A DNA stretch of 64,000 nt from Metabacillus sp. KUDC1714. GTDB lineage: Bacteria > Bacillota > Bacilli > Bacillales > Bacillaceae. Below, in pieces: positions 1-7,877 of this stretch (position 1 is the stretch's first letter; every line of letters begins with the position of its first letter). The notes under the pieces were generated by a model. It ran no database searches, was not told the origin of the DNA, and saw only the letters and a program-made list of their open reading frames with translations. Where the stretch lies: NCBI RefSeq assembly GCF_014217835.1, contig NZ_CP055263.1:2607501-2671500 (forward strand). Reading direction: 5' to 3'. Made by a program: the position numbers and the translations under genes.

Positions 1-193
1 GCTTTTCTTCTGAGGTTGTCGTGTTAAAGTTAGAATAAAGAACCATGTTAAAAGCTAAAAATGCCATTAATAATACGTGTTTAAATGGTGTTCCATCTGT
101 GAAAAAATTTGTTAGCGGTATAAACCAGATTAAACAAAGCAGATATACTTTTTTTGGCTGAGTTAGTAAATCCTTTTTAATAAGTGCTTGCAT
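1..193 (-). CDS. ABC exporter membrane subunit, N-terminal part (runs off window)
   Basis: Only the first 64 or so codons are inside the window. The ATG at 191-193 overlaps the end of the ATPase gene by 17 bases, a spacing typical of translationally coupled ABC pairs. The peptide begins MQALIKKDLLTQPKKVYLL, followed by a first membrane segment (LLCLIWFIPLTNFF) and a second hydrophobic stretch (VLLMAFLAFNMVLY). A basic cytoplasmic start followed by paired membrane spans is usual for ABC-2 type permeases of the YtrC/YhcI kind. It probably forms the membrane channel used by the adjacent ATPase. The substrate is unknown. The family assignment rests mainly on context. Confidence 0.7.
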   Translation of the reverse strand, partial: MQALIKKDLLTQPKKVYLLCLIWFIPLTNFFTDGTPFKHVLLMAFLAFNMVLYSNFNTTTSEEK

Positions 194-1043
194 GTTTATT
201 CCCCCTAACTGTGTAATACATAATATCCTCTAATGTTGGCTTTTCATGGATAAGATCATCGTGTTTAATTTGATATTGTCGTGCAAGAAGACCTTCAAAT
301 CCGACTGCTGTTTCTTTTAAGCCAATTATATTCGAGGAATCAATGTCCTCTAATGCTTTTTTATGCCCTTTTACAAGGACATAAAGATCAAGAATAACTT
401 CTTTTTCATCACTGAAAACTAGTTCTCCATTATTGATAAAGGCTATATAATCAGCAACTTGCTCTAAATCCTTTGTCATATGTGTTGAAAAGAAGATTGC
501 TTTTTGCTCATCTTGAACGATATCGAGTAAAATATCGAGGAATTCTCTTCGGAAAACAGGGTCAAGACCTGAAGTTGGTTCATCCATAATAATGAGTACT
601 GGATGATGGGAAAGGGCAATGGCTAGTGAAAACTTCATTTTCATCCCTTTTGACAAATCCTTAATTCTTTTATGCTTTGGGAGCTGAAATCTTTCTAAAT
701 ATGAGTAAAAGCTTCTTTCATCCCATTTTTCATAGAACATGCTGACAATTCGTTTGTTTTGTTCTATTGAAAGATCCTCGTAAAAATAATTCTCATCGTA
801 AACAAATCCGATTTTCTGCTTGATTTCATTTGTTGCTTCAAGATGGGTCTTCCCAAACAACTTAATTTCTCCAGAATCAATATGCATTAAATTCATCAAA
901 CAACGAATTAAAGATGTCTTACCTGCACCATTAGGTCCGATTAAACCTGTAATAAAACCTCTCTTTATGTCCAAATTAATATTATTCAACTTAAAGTTCT
1001 GTCTGTTTTTCATTAGACTTCGTATCTCAACGATGTTTTCCAT
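177..1043 (-). CDS. ABC transporter ATP-binding protein (BcrA/YtrB-like exporter)
   Basis: This 288-residue ATPase energises an ABC exporter in the cytoplasmic membrane. A Walker A motif is visible at residues 36-43 (GPNGAGKT), an LSKGMK signature in place of the usual LSGGQ, and a Walker B with the DEPTSGLDP stretch followed by the H-loop FFSTHM. The C-terminal 80 residues beyond the nucleotide-binding domain are typical of exporters for peptides or antibiotics (BcrA, YtrB). It lies 5 bases downstream of a GntR-type regulator gene and overlaps the permease gene, so the three form one operon. The likely role is antibiotic or cell-envelope stress export. The substrate cannot be read from sequence. 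Confidence 0.9.
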   Translation of the reverse strand: MENIVEIRSLMKNRQNFKLNNINLDIKRGFITGLIGPNGAGKTSLIRCLMNLMHIDSGEIKLFGKTHLEATNEIKQKIGFVYDENYFYEDLSIEQNKRIVSMFYEKWDERSFYSYLERFQLPKHKRIKDLSKGMKMKFSLAIALSHHPVLIIMDEPTSGLDPVFRREFLDILLDIVQDEQKAIFFSTHMTKDLEQVADYIAFINNGELVFSDEKEVILDLYVLVKGHKKALEDIDSSNIIGLKETAVGFEGLLARQYQIKHDDLIHEKPTLEDIMYYTVRGNKHASTY

Positions 1044-1048
1044 TTATC

Positions 1049-1420
1049 TCACTCCTCATATAGCAGTTTCAATATGTTCATTAACTCTTCCAAACCAATA
1101 TTAAATGCTTTGCTATCATTGATGACTTTTGATAATTGATCCTCAATTACCTTTAGCTGCCTTTCCTTTAAAAGCTCCTTATTTTGTGCAGTCACAAATG
1201 AACCTTTTCCAGGGAATGTTTCGATGAACCCTTCACGTTCTAGCTCTTCATATGCTTTTTTTGTAGTAATCACACTAATTTGTAAATCTTTAGCTAGCTT
1301 ACGTATTGAGGGTAAACTTTCTTTTTCGTTAAGTTCCCCAAGTAAGATTTGTTCCTTAATTTGATTTTTGATCTGTAAATAAATTGGTTGGTCATTTGAA
1401 TTAGCGATAATTATGTTCAA
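1049..1420 (-). CDS. GntR-family repressor, short YtrA/YhcF type
   Basis: A 123-residue regulator with an N-terminal winged helix-turn-helix (IYLQIKNQIKEQILLGELNEKESLPSIRKLA up to FIETFPGKGSFV), followed by only about 45 residues that form a short dimerisation helix. This layout is the YtrA subfamily of GntR regulators, which usually repress a co-transcribed ABC exporter and lack a large ligand domain. It is the first gene of a three-gene operon with the exporter ATPase and permease. An inverted repeat covers its own promoter, so autorepression is likely. The inducer is unknown. An upstream AGGTGAG-like ribosome binding site (in the stretch after 1421) supports the ATG at 1420. Confidence 0.9.
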   Translation of the reverse strand: MNIIIANSNDQPIYLQIKNQIKEQILLGELNEKESLPSIRKLAKDLQISVITTKKAYEELEREGFIETFPGKGSFVTAQNKELLKERQLKVIEDQLSKVINDSKAFNIGLEELMNILKLLYEE

Positions 1421-1438
1421 TGTCTCACCTCCGTGTCC

Positions 1439-1482
1439 ATACTGTTAATATATAATATACACAGTATAAACAGTTGTGTCAA
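1439..1482 (-). promoter_or_regulatory. Promoter with overlapping inverted repeat upstream of the GntR-ABC operon
   Basis: Read on the minus strand, TTGACA (1477-1482), a 17-base spacer and TATATT (1454-1459) make a near-consensus sigma-A promoter. The same stretch holds an inverted repeat, ATACTGT (1439-1445) with ACAGTAT (1461-1467), and a second nested pair ACTGTT/AACAGT (1441-1446, 1469-1474). Such repeats lying over the -10 and spacer are expected for autoregulation by the short GntR protein. Operator function is inferred from position and symmetry. Confidence 0.6.
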
Positions 1483-1563
1483 TAAAAGTAAAATAACAAA
1501 AACTCCTTCAAAAGTCTTAGTGGAAATTCATACTGATAGCGAAGGTTTTCAGTTGTAAGAAGT

Positions 1564-1572
1564 TGTTATAAT
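1564..1572 (+). promoter_or_regulatory. Extended -10 element before the two-component operon
   Basis: TGTTATAAT at 1564-1572 is an extended -10 hexamer (TGnTATAAT) about 40 bases before the start codon at 1611. No good -35 hexamer is seen at 16-18 bases upstream, as is common for extended -10 promoters. It would drive yhcY-yhcZ-azr. Confidence 0.45.
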
Positions 1573-1610
1573 AGGTATTAAGAAACCATTGGGGCTGGGA
1601 GAGGCTTTTA

Positions 1611-2738
1611 ATGAATGATAATCGAGTACACGAGTTAACTACGTTAAAAATAATTGCAGAAAAATTAAATGAAGCAACAGATGTAGAGGATATGTTAAAG
1701 GAAGTATTGAAGGAATTACTTCAATTGATAGAACTAGATACAGGATGGATTTTCTTAATTAATAAGCAGGGTGAGTATGAATTAGCTGCTGATTATTCCT
1801 TACCAGAAGGTTTAACTTGGAATCGGAAAAAGCCAATGTGCCAAGGTGGATGCTGGTGTATTGATCGTTATAAAGATGGACGTTTGAAAAAGGCTGCTAA
1901 TATTATTTCATGTAAAAGAATTGAAGAAGTGATCGAGCATAACTGGGGAGAAACAAGAGGCATTACTCATCATGCAACAGTACCATTACGAGCTGGAGAT
2001 GAAAAGTTTGGTTTACTAAATGTTGCAGCTCCAAATAAAACGCATTTCTCCAATGAAGAGCTCGCTTTATTAGAATCTGTTGCCTTTCAAATTGGAACAG
2101 CGATAAAGCGAATTGAGCTTGTGAAAAAAGAAAGAAGACATGCATTAATTGAAGAAAGAAATAGGCTTGCGCAGGATTTACATGATTCAGTTAATCAGCT
2201 GTTGTTTTCAATTATGTTGACTGCGCGAGGCACGAAAGAATTGACTGATCAGCATGATATTAAGGAAATGCTCACCTATATGCAAGAGCTTTCACAGGAA
2301 GCATTAACAGAGATGAAGGCACTTATTTGGCAGTTACGGCCAAAGGGTTTAGAAAATGGAATCGCTGCAGCACTGTTAAACTATGCTACTGTATTAGGAT
2401 TAAAGATAGAATCGGAAATTTCTGGTGTTAATACATTGCCTTGCCATATTGAAGAGGAGCTTTGGCGATTTGGTCAAGAAGCATTAAATAATTGCAAAAA
2501 ACATGCCGGTACAAATGAGGTTTTCCTTTCAATTACGCGTTCAAAGCAAATTGTGAAAATGATTGTTAGTGACCGAGGGATTGGCTTTCATTATGATGAG
2601 CAGGCTGTGATTCCATCTTTAGGTCTCAAAGGAATGAAAGAACGTGTCATGAGATTAAATGGCAGCTTTAACATAAGTAGTACTCCTAGTAAGGGTACCA
2701 AGATTGAAATTATGATTCCATTGCAAAAAGGAGGTTAA
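1611..2738 (+). CDS. yhcY: GAF-domain sensor histidine kinase YhcY (AirS-like)
   Basis: A 375-residue soluble sensor kinase of the NarL/LiaS class. Residues 20-165 form a GAF domain, and residues 178-245 a HisKA_3 dimerisation domain with the phosphoacceptor His191 in the motif RNRLAQDLHDSVNQ. The C-terminal HATPase has an N box (EALNNCKKHA), DRGIGF and a GLKGM motif. There is no membrane segment, so it senses a cytoplasmic signal. The GAF domain has four cysteines spaced C77-X3-C81-X-C83-X17-C101, as expected for a metal or Fe-S site. The staphylococcal relative AirS (YhcS) carries a redox-active [2Fe-2S] cluster. The response regulator gene begins 3 bases after the stop, and an azoreductase gene follows, matching B. 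subtilis yhcY-yhcZ-yhdA. A redox or oxygen sensing role is inferred. Confidence 0.88.
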   Translation: MNDNRVHELTTLKIIAEKLNEATDVEDMLKEVLKELLQLIELDTGWIFLINKQGEYELAADYSLPEGLTWNRKKPMCQGGCWCIDRYKDGRLKKAANIISCKRIEEVIEHNWGETRGITHHATVPLRAGDEKFGLLNVAAPNKTHFSNEELALLESVAFQIGTAIKRIELVKKERRHALIEERNRLAQDLHDSVNQLLFSIMLTARGTKELTDQHDIKEMLTYMQELSQEALTEMKALIWQLRPKGLENGIAAALLNYATVLGLKIESEISGVNTLPCHIEEELWRFGQEALNNCKKHAGTNEVFLSITRSKQIVKMIVSDRGIGFHYDEQAVIPSLGLKGMKERVMRLNGSFNISSTPSKGTKIEIMIPLQKGG

Positions 2739-2741
2739 TAC

Positions 2742-3392
2742 ATGGCAAAAATAAAAGTATTAATAGCAGATGATCATCATGTTGTGCGAAGGGGTTTGCT
2801 ATTTTTTCTCAAAACACAAAGAGATATTGAAGTGATTGGCGAGGCAAAAAATGGAAAAGAAGCAGTAGAATTAGTTACTGAGCTAAAGCCAGATGTTGTT
2901 TTGATGGATTTATCTATGCCAGAAATGGACGGTGTGATGGCAACTAAAGCAATTCGAGAAATGAATGAGACAGTAAAAATTATTATATTAACGAGTTATG
3001 CAGATCAGGATCATGTTATCCCTGCCATTCGTGCAGGTGCTTCTGGCTACCAACTCAAAGATATCGAGCCAGATGAGTTAGTTGAAACAATCCGGGATGT
3101 ATTGAAGGGTGAGAGTAAGCTTCACCCAAAGGTTACCTCACATGTAATGACTCATTTAACATTGGGTGCGAATCAGAAGACATCTAAAATAAGTGATTTG
3201 ACAAAGCGGGAAAAAGAAGTTTTAAACGAGCTAGCTAAGGGGAAGAGCAATAAAGAAATTGCTTCGTCATTATTTATAACTGAAAAAACGGTGAAAACAC
3301 ATGTTTCTAATATCCTTGCAAAGCTGCAGCTTTCTGACCGAACACAGGCTGCATTATATGCAGTGAAAAATGGGTATATAGAGAAAGAATAG
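2742..3392 (+). CDS. yhcZ: NarL/LuxR-family response regulator YhcZ
   Basis: A 216-residue response regulator partnered with the preceding kinase. The receiver domain (residues 4-120) has the acidic pair D10-D11, the phosphorylation site D56 in VVLMDLSMP and the conserved Lys in GYQLKD. The C-terminal LuxR-type helix-turn-helix starts at LTKREKEVLNELAKGKSNKEIA and includes the recognition helix TEKTVKTHVSNILAKL. A strong AAGGAGG ribosome binding site lies inside the end of the kinase gene, so the two are translationally coupled. It probably controls its own operon, including the flavin reductase that follows. Target sites are not identifiable here. Confidence 0.9.
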   Translation: MAKIKVLIADDHHVVRRGLLFFLKTQRDIEVIGEAKNGKEAVELVTELKPDVVLMDLSMPEMDGVMATKAIREMNETVKIIILTSYADQDHVIPAIRAGASGYQLKDIEPDELVETIRDVLKGESKLHPKVTSHVMTHLTLGANQKTSKISDLTKREKEVLNELAKGKSNKEIASSLFITEKTVKTHVSNILAKLQLSDRTQAALYAVKNGYIEKE

Positions 3393-3402
3393 TCAGGAGT
3401 AG

Positions 3403-3936
<534 letters not shown>

Positions 3937-3939
3937 GAA

Positions 3940-3996
3940 AGAGGCTGACATTAGGTAGTATGACAAATACTAACTATGTGACAGCCTCTTTTTTTA
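3940..3996 (+). terminator. Terminator after azr
   Basis: GAGGCTG (3941-3947) pairs with CAGCCTC (3982-3988), followed by a run of T. The loop is long, but the stem and T tract are clear. Confidence 0.75.
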
Positions 3997-4077
3997 TCTT
4001 TTATCCTGTGTATAAGCGCTTTGACATCCAGTTTCAGCGCAAAAGTAGAAGTGAACTTCACATTCTTCCGCTTTTAT

Positions 4078-4317
4078 TTACATCTGATGTGCATATTCCA
4101 TTTCTGGATATTCAACAGCATGATCAATATATCTGAGTAATGAATATAACTGTTTCTCGACTTCTTTGTAGTCATGTTCAAAGTTATATGCATGTAAAAA
4201 CTGCTCTATTTTCTTTGACAAGAAATCGTCCTTAGTGCGGACCATTAGTATGAGCAAGTTATCCCACTGTGAACGATGAGTGTAATACAATGCTTTATCA
4301 TAATCAACACTGTTCAT
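4078..4317 (-). CDS. yhdB: YhdB-like small protein
   Basis: A 79-residue soluble protein (MNSVDYDKALYYTHRSQWDN...) that resembles B. subtilis YhdB in length, sequence and position next to azr/yhdA. It is predicted mostly helical, with no signal peptide or metal motif. Its function is unknown. The ATG at 4317 is preceded on the minus strand by GAAGGAGGG, a very good ribosome binding site. Being antisense to its neighbours, it is transcribed alone and converges on the azr terminator. Confidence 0.8.
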   Translation of the reverse strand: MNSVDYDKALYYTHRSQWDNLLILMVRTKDDFLSKKIEQFLHAYNFEHDYKEVEKQLYSLLRYIDHAVEYPEMEYAHQM

Positions 4318-4481
4318 TCAATCCCTCCTTCTTAAGGAGATATGATTATTGTGTGTCTCCTAAAGCATTTTCTTACTGTGTAAAACTTGGTGTTGTTGCT
4401 ATATAAGGTATGGAAGTGATTACCCTAATAAAAAAACAATGTGTTGGAAAGATAAAAAACAAAAAGGATGTTAAACAATTA

Positions 4482-5456
4482 ATGATTAAAAGGATTTTCA
4501 CATTATTTCTCGTTTTCTTTTTATGGATAAGCCATGCTCATGCCTCAACAACTGAAATGTATACATATGATCGAATGAAGGATCAAATAAACTCATTAGC
4601 TAAAACATATCAGTTGGAATTGAAAACAATTGGTCAATCTGAATTTGGAAGAGACCTTTTAGCTGTTAAGGTTGGGAATGGCTCGAACTCGATTTTGATA
4701 ACTGGAAGTCATCATGGACGGGAATGGCTTACAACACATGTCATCATGAACATGATTGAACAATATGCATCTGCATATGAGGAAAACCAATCATTATATG
4801 GTCATAATCTAAATATATTGGATCAAATCTCAATTTGGTTTGTCCCTATGGTTAATCCAGATGGTGTGACGATACAGCAAGAAGGGATAAAAGAGTTACC
4901 ACTTTTGTTACAAGATATATATATAGATATGAATAAAGGAAATGAGGACTTTTCTAGATGGAAAGCAAATGGCTTAGGTGTTGATCTAAACCGACAGTAT
5001 CCAGCAGGGTGGGAAAGAATTGAAGGAAGCCAACGATATGCAGCCTTTTCGCATTATAAAGGTCAAAAGCCTTTAGAGGCGAAGGAAACATTGGCTCTTT
5101 CATCCTTTACTGAACAAGTTCGTCCCTTAGCATCTGCTTCGTACCATACTTCTGGTCGTTTGATTTATTGGTATTATTTTAATGAAATTGAGCATTTGCA
5201 ACGTGATCATGACCTTATTGAACAGGTTGCAAATAAGACGGGATATGAAATATCATATCCACCTGCAAATGCAATTGGTGGAGGTTATACGGATTGGTTT
5301 ATTCAAACTTATAAAAAACCAGCATTAACAATTGAACTAAGCTTTCCAGTAGAAGAAACAAACCCACCTCTTTCTGTTCTGGAGGAAGAGTGGCAACGAA
5401 ATAAGGAAATTGGACTTATTATGGCCAAATATGCAGAGAGTGAAGTTTTGAGATGA
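4482..5456 (+). CDS. Exported M14-family zinc carboxypeptidase
   Basis: A secreted metallopeptidase of about 324 residues. The start at ATG 4482 gives a classical signal peptide (MIKRIFTLFLVFFLWISHAHA) and has an AAGGATG ribosome binding site at 4464-4470. An upstream in-frame ATG at 4410 would hide the signal sequence. M14 landmarks are visible: the zinc ligands H78 and E81 in SHHGREW, the third ligand H222 in SASYHTSG, substrate-binding DLNRQYPAGW, and the catalytic Glu285 in LTIELSF. Enzymes of this kind in bacilli cleave peptidoglycan peptides (gamma-D-Glu-diaminopimelate) or other peptides outside the cell. Downstream, 74 bases away, lies a small exported yhdC-like gene. In B. subtilis this position holds the unrelated wall hydrolase lytF, so this may be a functional substitute (inference). 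Confidence 0.85.
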   Translation: MIKRIFTLFLVFFLWISHAHASTTEMYTYDRMKDQINSLAKTYQLELKTIGQSEFGRDLLAVKVGNGSNSILITGSHHGREWLTTHVIMNMIEQYASAYEENQSLYGHNLNILDQISIWFVPMVNPDGVTIQQEGIKELPLLLQDIYIDMNKGNEDFSRWKANGLGVDLNRQYPAGWERIEGSQRYAAFSHYKGQKPLEAKETLALSSFTEQVRPLASASYHTSGRLIYWYYFNEIEHLQRDHDLIEQVANKTGYEISYPPANAIGGGYTDWFIQTYKKPALTIELSFPVEETNPPLSVLEEEWQRNKEIGLIMAKYAESEVLR

Positions 5457-5530
5457 TACAACGATGATGAATAGGATAAAAAAAATTGGACAAATTAACT
5501 TCATATTCAAGCAATTTGGAGGAAACTTTA

Positions 5531-5884
5531 ATGAAAACTGTTTCACTATCAAAGATTCTATTCACATTTGTAGTATTAACAATTATTTTCACCGCTGGAA
5601 TTAAAGCATATGGGGAGCAGAATGTAGAGAATGTTGATTACGAAAAGTGGAGTCGAATTGCTCTATCATCTGTTAAAGAAAAGTACCCAGAATCACAGCT
5701 TATCGATTACAAATATGTAAAACGAGAAGAAGTAAATGAAGAAGAATCTAAGGACATTTTTCATGTGAAAGTGAAGGAAAAGGATAAGCTTTTTGTTGCA
5801 AGTGTTGACGTTGTGTTTAATCCGAAGACAGGTAAGCTTATAACAGTAAATGTTGAAAAAGTAGAAGACGCTCCTGGCATGTAG
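5531..5884 (+). CDS. yhdC: Exported YhdC-like protein (DUF3889)
   Basis: A 117-residue exported protein. ATG 5531 follows the GGAGGA ribosome binding site and gives a signal peptide (MKTVSLSKILFTFVVLTIIFTAGIKAYG). The mature part, YEKWSRIALSSVKEKYPESQLIDYKYVKRE..., has the pattern of the DUF3889/YhdC family: a short alpha/beta fold with alternating strands ending in FNPKTGKLITVNVEKVE. Its function is unknown; the fold resembles PepSY/peptidase-propeptide-like domains. In B. subtilis yhdC lies in the same neighbourhood. The terminator hairpin starts inside the last codons. Confidence 0.75.
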   Translation: MKTVSLSKILFTFVVLTIIFTAGIKAYGEQNVENVDYEKWSRIALSSVKEKYPESQLIDYKYVKREEVNEEESKDIFHVKVKEKDKLFVASVDVVFNPKTGKLITVNVEKVEDAPGM

Positions 5885-5898
5885 GAGCGTCTTCTTTT
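5864..5898 (+). terminator. Terminator overlapping the end of yhdC
   Basis: An 11-base-pair stem, GAAGACGCTCC (5864-5874) with GGAGCGTCTTC (5884-5894), followed by TTTTG. The stop codon lies in the loop and stem. Confidence 0.85.
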
Positions 5899-5933
5899 GC
5901 CTATCGTTTAGGAAATAATAAAATTTTTGAACG

Positions 5934-5970
5934 GTGGATAAGCGCACGACATCTAGCTCCAACGCTTTTG
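5934..5970. repeat. Fragment of the dispersed CTAGCTCCAGCGC repeat
   Basis: GACATCTAGCTCCAACGC followed by TTTTGTTC resembles the left end of the longer repeat seen at 46250 and 63188 (GTGTCTAGCTCCAGCGCC). A further relic may be at 4012-4072, where GACATCCAGTTTCAGCGC occurs. These appear to be decayed copies. Confidence 0.4.
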
Positions 5971-5973
5971 TTC

Positions 5974-6423
5974 TTATTCCTTCTCACTATTCAAAGAAAA
6001 ATAAGCCAATAATGAATTTTGATTATTAACTAAGTCAGCTAAAGTGTATTGATCAAGTACGGCAAAGTATGCTTGTAGAGCTTTGTTTAGTGCATGTTTT
6101 AAACCGCAAACTGGTGATATCACACATTGGTTTTGCTCATTGTCAAAGCATTCAACAAGATGAAAATCCTCTTCGGTTTTACGGACGATTTCCCCGATGT
6201 TTATTTGATCTGGTAAATGGGCTAACCTAATTCCACCATTACGTCCACGGATGGTTTCAATAACATTCATTTTACCAAGCTCAAAGGTAACCTTCATAAG
6301 ATGGTTCTTAGAAATATTATAAGCTTCTGCTATTTCTTTAATATTTGAAAGCTCATCACTTGGTTTCGATGCTAAATATATCAAGACTCTTAGCGAGTAA
6401 TCAGTATAATTTGTTAATCTCAT
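5974..6423 (-). CDS. nsrR: Nitric-oxide-sensing Fe-S repressor NsrR (Rrf2 family)
   Basis: A 149-residue Rrf2-family repressor. The N-terminal winged helix begins MRLTNYTDYSLRVLIYLAS and continues through the recognition helix NISKNHLMKVTFELG and the wing ETIRGRNGGIRL. Three cysteines at positions 92, 100 and 106 have the same spacing as the [4Fe-4S] ligands of B. subtilis NsrR, and Asp8 is also present. The start is taken at 6423, with GAGGT 8 bases upstream. A longer in-frame ATG at 6465 lacks support. Nitric oxide destroys the cluster and relieves repression. The target hmp is divergent, with boxes matching the known dyad symmetry. Confidence 0.92.
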   Translation of the reverse strand: MRLTNYTDYSLRVLIYLASKPSDELSNIKEIAEAYNISKNHLMKVTFELGKMNVIETIRGRNGGIRLAHLPDQINIGEIVRKTEEDFHLVECFDNEQNQCVISPVCGLKHALNKALQAYFAVLDQYTLADLVNNQNSLLAYFSLNSEKE

Positions 6424-6514
6424 AAGAGAAGACCTCACAATTTTAGATTCACTTAATAATACCATAATCCCTCTAAAAAATTGTATCTAACGTTTAATTG
6501 TGACAGATTTATTA

Positions 6515-6584
6515 AAGATGTATTCAAAATATTGCTTTTGTTGATTGTGAAGCCTATTATAAAGATATATTTTAAATACATCTT
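6515..6584 (+). promoter_or_regulatory. hmp promoter with two NsrR-like boxes
   Basis: A sigma-A promoter is visible as TTGCTT (6532-6537), a 17-base spacer and TATTAT (6555-6560). A perfect 23-base dyad (AAGATATATTT, one central T, AAATACATCTT apart from one A/G change) lies at 6562-6584 over the expected transcription start. A weaker copy starting AAGATGTATTC lies at 6515-6537 and overlaps the -35. Both fit the dyad known for Bacillus NsrR (AAGATGYATTT / AAATRCATCTT). They suggest double occupancy and tight repression of hmp. Confidence 0.8.
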
Positions 6585-6599
6585 TAAGGGGCTGGAATT

Positions 6600-7823
6600 A
6601 TGTTATCTGAAAACACGATTAAAATAGTAAAGTCAACCGCACCAGTTTTAGCTGAAAGAGGAGTCGAAATTACCTCATATTTTTACAAAACAATGTTTGA
6701 GGCACATCCAGAATTATTGAATATTTTTAATCATGCGAATCAGAAGCAAGGACGTCAGCAAACAGCTTTAGCAAACACTGTATACGCAGCTGCAACGTAT
6801 ATTGATCAACTTGAAGTCCTGTTACCTGCTGTTAAACAAATTGCCCATAAGCACCGAAGTCTAAATGTTAAGAAAGAGCATTACCCAATTGTTGGTGAAT
6901 TTTTACTGAAGGCGATTAAGGATGTACTAGGTGATGCGGCAACTCCAGAAGTTCTTCAAGCATGGGGAGAGGCATATCAAGTAATTGCTCAAGTATTTAT
7001 TGATATCGAAAATGAAATGTATGAGGAAGCTAATACAAATAAATGGGAAGGATTCAAAGCTTTTAAAGTCATGAAAAAAGTTGATGAGAGCTCATTGATC
7101 ACCTCATTTTATCTACAGGCTACAGATGGATCAGATGTGCCTGCCTTCCAACCAGGTCAATATGTAACCGTTCGTCTTACAGTATCAGGTGAAGAGTATT
7201 TACTAAATCGTCAATATAGTTTATCAGATGCACCTGGAAAGAATTACTTAAGAATTTCAGTGAAAAGAGAAGGGGCTGAACCTTCAACACTAGGTAAGGT
7301 ATCAAATTATCTGCATGATCATGTAAATGAAGGCGAAGAAATTGAGTTAACTGCTCCTGCAGGAGATTTTGTGCTTAATGAAGTGACTGAATCCCCTCTT
7401 TACCTTATAAGTGGTGGTGTAGGAATCACTCCGATGATGAGTATGTTAAAAAGAGTAGCCGATAAGCAAGCAGATCGAGTTGTAACATTTATTCATGCAG
7501 CGAAAAATAGTGAAGTTCAAGCCTTTCATCAGGAAATAACTGAGACAATTAACCTATTACCAAATGCAAGAAAATATAATGTATATGAAAATCCAACAGC
7601 GTCTGATAGAGAGAAAAAGACATTTGACTTAGAAGGCTATGTTGATTACCAAAAGCTTCAAGAAATCGTAAAAGATAAAGAAGCAGACTTTTATGTATGC
7701 GGACCTGTTCCGTTTATGAAAAACGTAATTGATGGTCTTGAAACTCTAGGTGTGAAAGCAGAAAATATTCACTTTGAATTCTTTGGACCTTCTATTAATC
7801 TAAAAGAGTATCAACAAGCATAA
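6600..7823 (+). CDS. hmp: Flavohaemoglobin, nitric oxide dioxygenase
   Basis: A 407-residue flavohaemoglobin that oxidises nitric oxide to nitrate with O2 and NADPH in the cytoplasm. The globin domain (residues 1-140) has the B10 Tyr29 and the proximal haem ligand His85 in IAHKHRSL. The FAD-binding domain has RQYSLSD, and the NAD domain has GGVGITPMMSM and the C-terminal YVCGPVPFM and FEFFGP. Length matches the family. The start ATG at 6600 follows a GGGGCTGG region. It is transcribed divergently from nsrR under NsrR-like boxes and ends at a strong bidirectional terminator. Confidence 0.96.
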   Translation: MLSENTIKIVKSTAPVLAERGVEITSYFYKTMFEAHPELLNIFNHANQKQGRQQTALANTVYAAATYIDQLEVLLPAVKQIAHKHRSLNVKKEHYPIVGEFLLKAIKDVLGDAATPEVLQAWGEAYQVIAQVFIDIENEMYEEANTNKWEGFKAFKVMKKVDESSLITSFYLQATDGSDVPAFQPGQYVTVRLTVSGEEYLLNRQYSLSDAPGKNYLRISVKREGAEPSTLGKVSNYLHDHVNEGEEIELTAPAGDFVLNEVTESPLYLISGGVGITPMMSMLKRVADKQADRVVTFIHAAKNSEVQAFHQEITETINLLPNARKYNVYENPTASDREKKTFDLEGYVDYQKLQEIVKDKEADFYVCGPVPFMKNVIDGLETLGVKAENIHFEFFGPSINLKEYQQA

Positions 7824-7838
7824 TCTTAGCCAAAATAT

Positions 7839-7877
7839 CGAGGTTGACGCAAAGGTTCTAAGTCAACCTCGTTTTAT
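7839..7877. terminator. Bidirectional terminator between hmp and the 7.9 kb gene
   Basis: CGAGGTTGAC (7839-7848) pairs with GTCAACCTCG (7862-7871), followed by TTTTATTTC on the plus strand. It separates convergent genes. Confidence 0.8.

Noticed and set aside
4410-4481. Upstream ATG of the M14 peptidase
   Set aside because: Starting there would bury the signal peptide behind 24 polar residues; the ATG at 4482 has its own ribosome binding site.
6424-6465. Longer NsrR start
   Set aside because: It would place 14 residues before the conserved start MRLTNYTDYS and lies beyond the GAGGT ribosome binding site.
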